Of a stretch of 64,000 bases of DNA, positions 10,612 through 22,258 are shown piece after piece. Each line of letters starts with the position of its first letter. Positions within the stretch are counted from its first letter, which is position 1. The DNA lies in NCBI RefSeq assembly GCF_020080835.1, contig NC_058160.1, positions 26,337,152 through 26,401,151 on the forward strand. Reading direction: 5' to 3'. The notes below the pieces were generated by a model that searched no databases, was not told the DNA's origin, and saw nothing but the letters and a program-made list of their open reading frames with translations. The DNA is from Cotesia glomerata (lineage: Eukaryota > Arthropoda > Insecta > Hymenoptera > Braconidae). The position numbers and the translations under genes were made by a program.

Positions 10612-13600
10612 AAAATAATTTTTACTTATTAGAATAAAAGTAATCTTGAAAAAAAAATTTCAAGAAAAATTGTTTTATTAAAATAAAAATATTAAATCTT
10701 TGTATCTGAGTATCAAGGTTTAATATATTTGAACTAGTTATTTAAAGGACTAAATGGTCAAATTAAAAATTAAATAATAATTATTTTTATTATTTGCCGT
10801 GAAAAATTTTCCATCCATTTTTGTACTTATTACTATTTGCTGGTACGCAAAGTCTATTTTATACATGAGAATTTACATTTGCAATATCAGAAATATGTTA
10901 AAATAGGAATATATAATATAATGGACTTTGAATATGGTCGGTACGTGTGAGATCCATTTAGATGCATCTCTTCCCAGGGTTTGGTAGACACAGACATGGA
11001 CAATCCGATTGGAATCGAAGTAGTAGGCAATAAGGATAAAATATTCTAGATTATATTCATACCGCAACATATATAACATTTATACATCCGATATATATAT
11101 TTTTTTTTTAAATAAAAGGTGAAATAAAAAAATAATCCAAGGAAGGAAAAAAGCAGAGGAGCTTACACCCCACATAGTGGGCGTTTGTTAGTATAAGTTG
11201 ATCCCACATGTCAAAAAATCCAAATTCCTCGTGAGAAATTGAATTGAGCGCAGGTTTCTTCGCCGCTGGATCGATCGTCACTCTCAGTGCTATAGAGTAC
11301 ACTCAACTGTGCTATACCAGGCATGTCCAACCGCTCCATCGGCTATCCCAGGTCGCGGTTGTTGCCCGGCGACACTTGACCCTCTTTGCTGTCTTTTTCT
11401 CCTTGTCCTCTTGTGTGTGCTTTCTGACACATGGCACATGCCATCCGATGATCCCTGCTTTACACAAAATGATAAATTTATTTCAATAAAAACTTTTTAA
11501 AATATCGAGACTTTGATTTAAGACCCGGGTGTCCTGGTCTTATCACGGAAATGCGTCGTCATCATCCCAGTCACTTTCCTCGAGTGACACTACCGTGGTA
11601 TTATATATTATATGCTGAAAGACGGAGGAAAAATCCATGCTAACACCACATTACCTGGTTATTGAGCTGTAGGAAAGTAAAATGAAATAAAATAAAATAA
11701 AATCGAAGGGTGATTTTGATTGCCTACAAGTCTGTTGACTATCAGAAAGCTCAGGCTAGGTGACATGACACTGAAATAAATTATGACACGTAAACTGACG
11801 TTACGATTAATGTTAATTGTTTTTCTGAAGTTATTTAGGTCATTTTCTGATGAATATGGATCGAATGTCGCTAATGAGAATGAATATAGATAGGTAGAGT
11901 TACAATTAGAGGAGAAGCAACGCACAGCGGCAATATCGATACATTATAGATCCCCATCTATATCGTATTAGAGGAGATATCCACATGCTGCTAATTCACA
12001 CAGCAGTGTCAACACTACTTTCAAAGGGAATTAACTACGAGCCAGCCATCCGAAAGGGTTTATTCAATCTAATCTATATATGATCAATGGATACAGCTTC
12101 TCATAGTGCCATCCCTTTGTCAATTAAATTATTCAAAATACAATGTTGATACTTGACAATACATAATTATTGTATTTCACAAGTTTATGCTGAAAGAGAC
12201 TTGATTATATTTAAATTTTATTGGTGACGATTCATGAATAAAATAATAATATTAACTAGCGAGTTACAGAAACAAATATAATGATAATAATAATGTAGTT
12301 TTATCATGATTTAATATTATTATTATCTTAAAAACTTTGCTGCGATTCAATCTTACAAATAATAATAATAAATATTTTTATTCACAAAAAATTGAAGTTA
12401 ACAATGAAAAACTTTTAGACTTCTTCCTAACATTTACGAGTTATATTTCTTTATTGATTTATTGAAAAAAGTCTAAAAATACTTCTGTTTGTACTAGAAA
12501 AAAAATTTCTTAGTCTAAAAATTTTTTTAATTAAATCAAAACAATAAAGCTCTTAAATAATTTTCTTGATTCGAGTCATTACAAATTTTTTAAACGTAAT
12601 TTTCAAGTAAATGTTTATCATGAAAGCTCGTTTTGCTTGAGGTTATTTGAGAAACTTAACTAATAAAAAGTAAAACAATGTAAAATTAATATTAAAAAAT
12701 AATAATGACACGAACAAGAGCAACAACAACAATAATAACAAACAAAAAGATATAAATGTTTGACCTTATTTGGTATCTTTGAGCGAGTGTAGTGGAGGTT
12801 TTGCTTTGGTTTGCGGCTAGAGGTGGTTGGAAGGAAGGGGTTAAGGGGAGGGGGAAGGTGGTGAATGAAAGCGGCAGATGAAGAGATTCAAAGATAGCAA
12901 AGAAGGCTAAAGAAAAAGGAAAATAACCGTCTGAACGGGAGACAAGAGCGCAGACTATAATACACACAAGTGAGATGAAGTTCTCTCGGTTCTGGGTTCT
13001 CGGTTGGCGTTTTCCATTCCTGAACCGGCGTTGAATACGTGGCTGGAAACAATGGCTGTCGCGGCCCGACTTCTGTAACGATATCGTCGTTCCCTGACGA
13101 TTGAAAAGATGCTGGAGATAACGAGCGAGTGAGCGAGTCAACGAATAGACCCACTGGTATACAGCTAGAGCTCTGAGTTGTGAGGACCGACAGAAAGTTT
13201 TCTTCATTATTATGATTATCGTCATTAGAGTGCCCGTATAAATAAAATGATCGCCCGGGCGATTTCTTTTGTTCGTGTTCAAGTAAACCAACGTCTATGT
13301 TCTTGTCATTTTTTATCATTTTTTACATTCTTGATTATCATTCTTGTCTTACTAATCTTACTATTCACGCTAAATTTTGTCAACATATTTTTCGGCTTGT
13401 TCATTTATGAAACTGCTTCACTAGTTTAGAAAATTCTTACCTTCACTGAAAAAAAAAAAAATTAACTTGATCCAGGAACATTTTTTTTTTCATTGCACGG
13501 CTGTATAATTATTCTACTTTTATAAAACAATAATATTAATATAATTCTGTTGGTTTAAGTCTTAAATAATTGAAGTAAAATTGAATTTTTTTCGAGGGTT

Positions 13601-16600
13601 TTATTGCAGTTTAAGGCAAAACATCTTTTTTTAGATTTTTCCTTTTACTGCTGGCTAATGAGTGGTGAATAATTAATGCTGGGAAGTGATTAGTTCCTTG
13701 AGTTGAGAATTATCTTTAATAGTTATTTTGAATAAGTTATAGGGAAACTTAAGTGAAATGAGGTCAAGAATTTTTTAATTATAATTTTTGTTAATTTTTG
13801 AGTAATTGAAACAAGTAATTCAGTAGTTTGATAATTTGTTATCTAATTTCTAGATTAAATAAAATTCATTTACAAAAAATTGAATTGTCGTGTAAATTAA
13901 AATTGAAATATGATGCATACATTAGAGCCACGTGAGTCCATTCTTACTCGCTTGGTGTCGAAGTGATGCTATATCAAACGTATGCTTATTTTATTGATTA
14001 AAGTTATTTATTTAATTAATTATACGCGCATACGACACTTTTATACTTATTTTTAAAATTAAAAAAAAAAAAAATACATTTTTTATCTCGAAATTTTAGT
14101 GTGACAATAAAACAATTTTACGTTGAAATATTTTATTGAAATCAATTGTTAAAAAATCAAACTTTTTGTACATATTGTCGAAAAAATTTATCAATAAATG
14201 GAACCTGTCGAATAAATGTGTAAACAAATAACTGAAATTTACATTGGTAATAACATTTACATCAATTGGACGATATGAGGGTGTGTCGTGTATCGTATAT
14301 GTATCGAGAGTTTGGGGTTCGATTAACCCTTCGGCAGTTTTCCACTTTACTCGTGCTAAATTGCAACTACTAAACTACTTGTGACAATCAGCAATAACTA
14401 ATTAGCCATCATAGACCATGTGTGTATTATAGTTTAAGCAAGTGAGTAGTGAGTAGTGAGTACGCCGGGCGGATCAACTCTCAGTTCACTTCATTTTCCG
14501 AACTGTGCCAGTACAGTACTGAGTATGTATGAGCAAATATATCTATATATATAGTCACTAACAGGAACCCACCTATGTGACTCCTGCCGGCAAACTTTAT
14601 GAAGTTCGTTAAATTAAACAAACTTGTTCTTAAAACAAAAATTTTATTTACATAAACTAATTTAAAATAACCTAACAAACTAACTGTTTAAATAAATATA
14701 TTTTATTATAAACTATTATTAATATTTTTATTATTATTGTTTAAATTTAAATTAATATTAATATTAAATCAACACAATTCATTAAAAAATTTTTTTTATT
14801 TTATTAATTATACATTTTACAATCAAAAGGAATCCTTTTTATAGTTTATTGAGATGACAATGAAATTTAATTAAATTTAATGAACTATAAAGAGTATAAC
14901 TAATAATATAATTAAAATTTATTCAATGGGATTGAGTTTTTTTAATAATAGTTATTATTATTAATTTTGATGAAAAAAATTTTTTTTTATAGAATTATAA
15001 TTGTCAAAAATTAAATTTTCTATCGTAAAATTATAATTATAATTAGTAATTACTATATTTACCCTTAAACATTAAATAGAAAAGAGGAAGTAAACCCAAA
15101 AATAAGTTTAAACAAAACCCCATAGTTTAATCGTTAACTTGAGTAAACACAACACTCTTTAAAGAGGTTAAAGGAGCAAGTAGGGTTAATCTTTTGCCAG
15201 CAGACTTTTTTGTTTTGGCATAAACAGACGGGTCTCTTTTACAAGCTTCTGCTTCTGCTTATTTAATACCCGCTCTCATCTTCGTCTTGTTCTTTGGTAC
15301 ATAAAGAGAGCACCAACTAGAGCTGGAGCTCCCCGACTAGGCTTGTGTCTTATCGAAATTCTTAATTAGAAAATTTTAATTATGTTTTGAGGCTGTGCAA
15401 AGGCCAACCGAGGTACGATGCCGAGAAAGACAGGTCAGGTTGCAGTGGCTCCTTAAGATAGTGGATTTTACTATCTCGTTTATATACCTGCATGTATACA
15501 CAGATTCGCGAGATGCTCGAGGAACAGTGTAGACAAAGTATATGTATTATATGTAAGGAGGAGAAGAGCGCGAGTATGCAGTGATGGTAAACGAACCTCT
15601 GAAGGCAATTAAGCGGGAGCGTGCCTCGTAAAGATGCTTCAGGGTTCATGTCTCGCTACTCGCTACTGCACAATATTAAATTTCGACGGTAGCTTACTTA
15701 CTGGTAAAGTGTTGGTAGACACTTATACCGATAGTCCTAGTCGTACAACTCGACGACAGCGATTACCAGAATTATATCCGTAGCCAACTTCGAATAAAAT
15801 TTATATTTTGGCTCCAAATTTTCAAATTTTTATATAGTTCAAAAATCAGCTAACAGCAAATAATAATTTATTTAAGGATACATTTTTTTTATTATTCAAT
15901 TTTTTATACTTCAAATTTTTTTTCAAAATACTTTGAATTAAATTATAAAGAAAAAATTTTTTATTTTATTTAGAAATTAAATCAGTACTAAAAGAATATT
16001 TAAAAAATTTATCCCATGACTTGAATTAAAATAATAATAATTTAGAAGATTTGATCGATTTGATACACTCCAAGAATCGTATTTTCATAGGCCAGCTCCA
16101 TTAACTGTTTAACCGACCGCAATTTATTGCATTATAAAGTTGTCGCCTGTGCTAAGACCAAGAGTCGAGTCACGGGTTGTTTGACGCTTCACCGGCATAG
16201 ATAGCAACTACCCTCAGTCCCTCAATCCGGTTTAGTTTCTACTTCCTGCGGTTTAACGATACAGGAAATTCGTTAAAATAAAATAAATTTAAACCGAGGA
16301 GGTACTCGAAATTTTCACGGTAAAGATCCATCTTATAATATTTTCCATCTGAAATTTAATTCGACACTTTATTAAATAAAAGTAATTACAGTGAAGCTCG
16401 CAATAAAGAGGTCATTCGCGGGCAGACAATAAGAGATCCTTGGAATGATGACTGGTAGGATCTGGATCTGTGTGTGTGGGTGGGCGATATGTCTGTATAT
16501 CTATCTATGGGTGGCTGGTCGAATCGGGGCAACAGGTCTCCGTGGTCTGGCGTCGTGGCGTCGCGACGCGATGCGATGCGATGCGAGTAGAATCAACGCC

Positions 16601-17026
16601 GAGTTACTGCAAAGCCTCAGTTTCAGCAAAAGTATTCGAAGCACGTGCGCGATTACCTCCGGGAGAGGACTCGTCGTGCGTGACTGGGCCATACCCGAGG
16701 GATACCCGGCACCGCCGCGCTTGAAAACGTTTGCGATTAGCTTCTATATCTAGCCACACATGTATGCCTCTAAAATACCTTTTTACTTTTTATAAATTTA
16801 TTTTTTCATAGCATAGCTACCCACTCGGCTTTTCAAGCCCACTGCTTCAATTTCACGTCGCAGACGCCACGAAAAATTGCCCCTTCATCCTTTGCATTTA
16901 TTATAGACAGGCTTCAGGAAGACATTAAAGCTTATATTATTATCCAGAGTCAATATTTCATTTGCATTGTATGGTTACACTAAAAAAACTATTTAGTTGA
17001 AGAAAAATATTTAAATCTTACTTTAA
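10612..17026. other. Non-coding DNA
   Basis: AT-rich DNA with GC-richer patches at 11.25-11.45, 12.8-13.26, 14.28-14.6, 15.2-15.75 and 16.44-16.75 kb. The patch at 16.5-16.6 kb has CGATG tandem units. The antisense open stretch at 12692-13291 begins at a TTG and has no recognisable protein character. No supported exon or RNA gene. Confidence 0.5.
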
Positions 17027-17755
17027 GGTTGTATGGACAGTACCCCGTAAGTCATAGTAGAATCTAAATTTTTTTTTCATTCAAATTAAAAATTTGAATA
17101 CGAAAATTCATTACTATAATTTAACCGTTGCCTTAAATTATTATTAATTAAAATAATTAAATAATTTAATTAACAAAAACAATAAATAGTCAACGTTTGA
17201 CTCAAGTATTTTTTCATAAAACTCGGACTTGACAACACCGCGCTTAACAGCTATTTATATTTATCTCGCTGTGTAGTGTTGAGTTGAAAAACACAACCCA
17301 TAAAAATACACAGGAATTATAAAAATTCAAAATTCGCGCGTTCTATTCTGTGCAACGTTGCCACACTGCGCTGAATCACGTGGTTTATTTATTTTTAAAC
17401 ATGTCGGCCTGAAATTTCCGTGAATTTTTCATCTTTTGCATTAAAATATCTTTAAAAGCCTTCGTCAGAAAATTTTTATTTTATTTTTAACGTATTTTAC
17501 GAAAGTTGATTGGCTGAAATAGAATTTTTTTGTTTTTTAATTTTCCTATGAGGTAGTCACAAATCGATATATGTGCAATCCGCCAATAGTATCTATAGGC
17601 TACATGTTAAATTTCAATTTTTTAATCATTTATTAAAGGATAACCCTTCGTCAGATTTATTCCAAAAAATTAACTTAGCCGTATGAGATAGCAATTCATA
17701 ACATATCAAAAAATTAGCTTTTGATCTTTACAGGTGCATTAGTGTCCGAACAACC
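17027..17755. mobile_element. TTAA-flanked inverted-repeat element
   Basis: The left end is GGTTGTATGGACAGTA. The right end, read from the other strand, is GGTTGTTCGGACACTA, matching at 13 of 16 positions. Both ends are bounded by TTAA (17023-17026 and 17756-17759). TTAA is the target of piggyBac and Sola3 elements, but because it contains TA a Tc1/mariner origin is also possible. The 729 bp interior has no open frame of note, so this is a non-autonomous or decayed copy. Confidence 0.6.
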
Positions 17756-19262
17756 TTAAGATATTTTTTTTTGATTTAATGTATTTAAAAAAAAAAATTT
17801 CAAATACTTTTTGGAATATTTTTAAATAAAATGGTATTTTTTTTTCTTTCTACAAAAAAGCTACAATTTGTACAAAAATCTTGTTTTTTTTTTTAATTTT
17901 TTATTTTTTAGTCCAAAATAATTTTTTTTAATCAAAATAATTTTTCAATCGGTTTAAAACGATAATTATTAGCTTAATTAAAATTTTTCATCAACTTTTC
18001 ATTATAAAAACAAATCATTTAAAGTATTCGATGTTCACCATCAAGCATATAAAACTTGTCAAACATATTCGAGATTAATTTGGGTGATGGACTGATATCC
18101 ATTGTGTGCAAAGGGATATCGAATCGACAGACAGAGGTAAGGTGACAAAAAGATTAATAGATTGATGATCAGGTCGATGAGTAGGGAGCAACAGGTTAAG
18201 GGTCGAGTCCTTCGTTGGGTGATTGATTGGAGTAACGACGGGATTTTGAAAATGAGTATGAATATCAGTGGTGCTGGTATGCAGTTGATAATGTACCCAC
18301 TGTACCCTTTGTTGGGTCGATGGTACGCTCGAACAAGCAGCCAGAAAATGAACGAATATTGGGTAAAAATGCAAATTCCCGGTTAAAGTCCAGCAGCATC
18401 AACACTGTCAACTGCTGTGCTGTTGATTCGTTTCTCTTTGCCTTTGGTTCCCTCGAACGGGGTGTAAAGTAATTGAAAACACGCGTCATCTCCGGTGAAA
18501 GCTCGCCATCCTTTCTTTTTTCTTGTCACACTTTTTGTCGGCTATTTTCCTCTGGCCTGTCATGTCAGGCAATTTTTTCTCGCCCGATCGTTATTACTGA
18601 GCGATAATTCGCGAGTATTGCCTTCAATAATGTCCTCTGGATTGTTTGAGGGTAGAATAGCGAAAGCTGAGAACAGACGAATAGGGAGAAAGTTTGTGAA
18701 TGCATGGATGTATTGGAATAGAAATGGAAATGCGGCAAATGCAATATGGCATTTATGTTACGATTTTAGGTGTGGAAAATGTGAAGAAATAAAATATGGA
18801 GAATTTCATCTGGCTTTTATTTAACTTTTTTTCACTTATTTTCATTTATTCGCACTGCTCTCTGCTCTCTACTCTCTCGTGGAGGGCAAATACCCGTTCA
18901 CTCTGTACCTTTGCTTGAGTGGATTTATGCAAGATGCATGAGGCTACAGTAGTAGTCTAAAAGCCAGGGGTTGGAAGAACCCAAAGTGTCCCTTGAATAA
19001 TATATATCCTACTACTACGTCTACTATCAAATATATAAAAAGGAACAAAACATGTAATGGTGAAATGAAAAAAGGGTGGAAAAAGCTAACGGCTTGCTCG
19101 ATCACGAGATGTATGACGGATCGAACATTAAATATCGTCAGTATAGTGTTCGAGGAGTTCCGGTGTTTCAAAGTTGACAATAAAATGTTTATTTTTAAAT
19201 CATTCACTTGTAAATTCGTCACATTTATTTCATTTTTAACAAATTTTTGAAATCATTTCATT
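17756..19262. other. Non-coding DNA
   Basis: AT-rich up to 18.05 kb, then more balanced. A 64-codon open frame on the plus strand starts at an ATG at 18630 and ends at 18824. It has a CysX5CysX2Cys cluster and a good AATAATG start context, but no support beyond its openness, so it is treated as a weak candidate only. Confidence 0.4.
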
Positions 19263-19367
19263 CCCCATGAAAAAAAAAAATATGTCGAAAAATATAAAAA
19301 ATATATTTTAAATACATTAAAAATCTATAAAAGATATATAAATATATAAAAAATATGAGCGGCAGGA

Positions 19368-19439
19368 TGGTCGAGCGGGCTAAGTCATTATATCGTTAGT
19401 TCGTTCGTACATCATGCCGTGAGGCGAGGGTTCGAGCCC
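19368..19439 (+). promoter_or_regulatory. RNA polymerase III A and B boxes of the SINE
   Basis: A-box TGGTCGAGCGG (19368-19378) and B-box GGTTCGAGCCC (19429-19439), about 50 bases apart. Both fit the tRNA consensus. A functional tRNA is unlikely because the acceptor stem does not close. Confidence 0.75.
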
Positions 19440-19582
19440 CGACGGTTATTCGAATAGTTCCAAACCAACCGTCGGGGGTCGCTCCGGTAGCCGACTTGTA
19501 CTGGCATGGGTTTTCTCTGTGGTTTCCCCATCGCCACTATTCCAACAGCCCTTTGAAAGAGGTGAGGAATAGGGTAAATACA

Positions 19583-19779
19583 CACAGTAAAAAATTTTGC
19601 GTCATTGCGTCAAAAAATTTTGTGTTAAAAATTTAACACTTTTTTGTGTAAATTTAACATTTATTGTGTTAAATTAACACAGAAAAATGTTGAATTAACA
19701 CAAAAAAGTGTTAAATATTTAACATAAAAATTTTTAACACAAAATTTTTTGACGCAATGACGCAAAATTTTTTACTGTG
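19583..19779. mobile_element. Palindromic MITE, family CACAGTAAAAAATTTTGCG, copy 1
   Basis: A near-perfect inverted repeat: CACAGTAAAAAATTTTGCGT on the left and ACGCAAAATTTTTTACTGTG on the right, with long complementary AT-rich arms built of TTAACAC units. It is inserted within the SINE and so is younger than it. A second copy lies at 53992-54148. The target duplication is not resolved (CA or TAC are possible). Confidence 0.85.
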
Positions 19780-20053
19780 CAGTACAGGAAGCACAAGTCG
19801 GTCCACAGCTGCAAGAGATACGCAGTGATTATAAAAAGTTGAAAGAGCAGGTTGCGATATCTATGTGCGAAATTTGAAAGGCAGAAACTTTGAACGCAGT
19901 GAAAATTTGAAAGAAAAATTCGAACGCAGTGAAATAGAGAGAGGCAGTACAATTGTGATGAAAAAATTGTAATAAGGCAGTTCTTACTGCTGTACAATGT
20001 AACAAATCTATCTATCTATATAAAAAATATGTATAGTAAATATATTTTTAGTA

Positions 20054-20213
20054 CACGGAAAAAAACGTGCGGTAAATCCAACCACACTTGGAGTTGGATT
20101 TGAAACACATGAAAATCATCCGTAAATAAACTATAGCGTATATATACTTTAGTCCATCCTGTAGTAAATGCTACTCCAAGTGTAGTTGGATTTACCGCAT
20201 TTTCTTTTCCGTG
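20054..20213. mobile_element. 160-bp MITE with TA target duplication, inside the foldback arm
   Basis: The left arm holds CACGGAAAAAAACGTGCGGT then AAATCCAAC. The right arm is the inverse, with TTGGATTTACCGCATTTTCT then TTTCCGTG. TA flanks both sides (20052-20053, 20214-20215). Taking it out restores the pairing of the foldback arm, because the opposite arm near 20380-20400 shows the same sequence without an insertion. That is direct evidence for the insertion and for its boundaries. Confidence 0.88.
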
Positions 20214-20488
20214 TAACTAACTTTTGGCCGATTTTCATGTGTATTTTATATATTTTAAATATATTCAAGATATATCTTAAAATACATGAAATATAAATAG
20301 CTGAAAAATAAAAAAAAAATTCATTTTGAATATATCTAAAATATATTTGAAATATATATGAAAATCGGTCAAAAGTTAGTTAATATTAAAAATATATTTA
20401 CTATACATAATTTATATATATTTATAGATTTTTAATATATTTAAAATATATTTTTTATGTATTTTAACATATATTTTTTTTCATGGGG

Positions 20489-22102
20489 GATTATTATCTA
20501 AAATTAACAGACTACTAATTAATTTTTTAAATTAAGTAAAAATAATATCTGCTGATTTTATTATTAAAAAAATAATACCGGCTACTTTTAGTTATAATAA
20601 TAAAAAAAATAAAATTTGAAAAATTCTTACTCAAACATGTTAGAGAATTACATCCAGTGTTAGTGTGAGTATTAGGAATTGGTAACGACAACAGCAAATC
20701 GAGTCGAAATGAAATGGCCTCATGTGGATTAGTTGGATGTCTTACTGGGCATACCAGCAGCCCAGACCGGGTGGAGACTAGACCAAGTTAGAAACTTAGA
20801 TTGCCGTCACGCCACGGGGGTAAGTTCGGGTAGAAACGAATAACGCCTAGCCGCCGCAATCTCGTTGACGTCTTCCGTGTCCTCATACAACTCTTAGGCC
20901 ATAATATAACTGTATAACTATATAACTATATCCCTGCCCTAAACTTAAGGTAAAAGCCCAAGCTAAGGAGGTCAAAGCGGGTGGACCCTATTGCAAGTGC
21001 TAACCTTCTGGTAACTTTATATAATTACCAGTTTACACAAAGGTACATTCTAATAACTGGATTACCGGTTAGATCTCGAGGTAATACCAAAAATTCGTCT
21101 CTCTCTGGACTTCCGGGGCTAGAAATATTCTGTAGCAACTTCCTGCTCGCTTATTACCGCGACGGTATCAGAGTTTAGCCGTGGGATTCACCGGGAACTC
21201 ACTCACGCACCACCACAAATCGAGTAATGGATTAATTCTATAATTGGCTGCCGTGTAATGGAACATTTTGTCTACGTACCCATACTACCTTCATCCTTGG
21301 CTGTGTCTGTGTCTCTGGTACATAACCTCCGACATACTTATGGATACTAGGATGATGGTAGTAGTCCCTCGGCGGAAAGCTAGCTGCTCTACGATGATAT
21401 TCTTCTTCGTTCCGTGGGTACATAGCCCACGGGTAGTTAGCGGTGCAGCTCAAGCAAACAGAAACTATAGTAACAGCAGGAGCATTAGTATTGCTACCCG
21501 TATTATTATTAGTATTAGTATTAGTTGTAGTGGTAGTGATACTCCCAGTATTAGAGATCCGCTGGGAATAGGCTTTAGATTATAATACTTGTGCAAACTC
21601 ACGTGATGCGCCAGAAGTTATTAGAACTACTACCATATTCTGCTAAGACGTTTTAAACTCATAACTGATTATTAAACAGTTTTACTTTTTTCTTAGTCAC
21701 TTGTTTATTTCTTGAAGGAAAGTCTTAAGTTTTGATGCGAATCATATAGCTAGGCTGGAATTTGTTTTAGACAAATTTATCAAACTAAAATTAACAGACA
21801 TTTGATTATTTTTTAATGGATTATTAGAAAAAGAGTAATTAAAAAATTTTTCAACGCTAATTTATTTTTCAAATAAATTAAAACAATTTTTAGATTTCAA
21901 AATTAGTAAACAATTTTTTTTTAAAATACATTTTTATAAAAATTAAAAATAAGATAATTTTTAAAGTCTTTGTTGGATTAAATTAAAAAATTTTTAGTCT
22001 GTAATTTTAATTACAAAAATTGAGTTTTAAACTGTTTTTAAAATGAAAATTATTGGTATAATTTAACCGTGAATTAATGAACTATTTAATTTTTTGTTTT
22101 AG
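20489..22102. other. Non-coding DNA upstream of the first supported exon
   Basis: 20.65-21.6 kb is GC-richer than its surroundings and could contain an upstream 5'UTR exon or promoter, but I cannot fix one. 21.65-22.08 kb is AT-rich and ends in the polypyrimidine tract of the exon acceptor. Confidence 0.45.
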
Positions 22103-22174
22103 GTAGGTGAAACTCTTGAGGAGTTAATTTAATAAATACGCGAGACGTGTGACAAACTGCCAAGACTCGACAGA
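22103..22174 (+). other. 5'UTR part of the exon
   Basis: Lies between the acceptor AG and the first ATG and contains an in-frame stop. An acceptor here means at least one further upstream non-coding exon, which I could not place. Confidence 0.5.
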
Positions 22175-22258
22175 ATGATGATGGCCAACTTACCTCCCGT
22201 TATGCTGCCGGCTTTGCACCACGACTATGGGATCCTAGCGTCTACAATGGGTATAAAG
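22175..22258 (+). CDS. Probable first coding exon of an unrecognised gene
   Basis: The exon runs from an acceptor (TTTTTGTTTTAG, AG at 22101-22102) to a donor (AAG followed by GTGAGT at 22259). It has 72 bases of 5'UTR, then ATG ATG ATG and 28 codons in all, beginning MMMANLPPVMLPALHHDYG and ending TMGIK. An in-frame TAA at 22133-22135 shows the coding part cannot extend upstream, which supports the start. It ends in phase 0. The GC-rich codons stand out from very AT-rich flanks. The peptide has no domain I can name; a hydrophobic, proline- and histidine-containing N-terminus would suit a regulatory protein, but that is a guess. The next supported plus-strand exon, in the same phase, is at 57525. 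Chance open sequence remains possible. Confidence 0.6.

Larger units (their letters stand above)
19358..20016 (+). mobile_element. tRNA-derived SINE with 15-bp target duplication, interrupted by a MITE
   Basis: The head resembles a class II (Leu/Ser-like) tRNA: A-box TGGTCGAGCGG at 19468 minus 100, that is 19368-19378, and B-box GGTTCGAGCCC at 19429-19439, the internal RNA polymerase III promoter. A body follows with GGTTTTCTCTGTGGTTTCCC near 19508-19528. The tail ends in TCTA repeats at about 20007-20018. An exact 15-base duplication TATATAAAAAATATG flanks the unit (19343-19357 and 20017-20031), as expected of LINE-driven retroposition. Without the inserted MITE it is about 460 bp. Confidence 0.85.
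19263..20488. mobile_element. Foldback element carrying three younger insertions
   Basis: The outer ends are CCCCATGAAAAAAAAAAATA on the left and the inverse of CCCCATGAAAAAAAATAT on the right. Inner arms also pair: TATGTATAGTAAATATATTT before 20052 pairs with the inverse near 20390-20410, and CTAACTTTTGGCCGATTTTC (from 20218) pairs with GAAAATCGGTCAAAAGTTAG (20359-20378). Without the SINE (and one TSD copy) and the CACGG MITE (and one TA) the original unit is about 390 bp. It encodes nothing. The class is unknown, and the flanking target duplication is unclear. Confidence 0.75.

Noticed and set aside
12692..13291. 199-codon antisense open stretch
   Set aside because: It begins at TTG, not ATG, is rich in simple hydrophobic and basic runs from low-complexity DNA, and has no domain or splice support.
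16445..16753. 102-codon plus-strand frame
   Set aside because: It has an ATG, but is open because of a CG-rich patch with CGATG tandem units. No domain or splice context.
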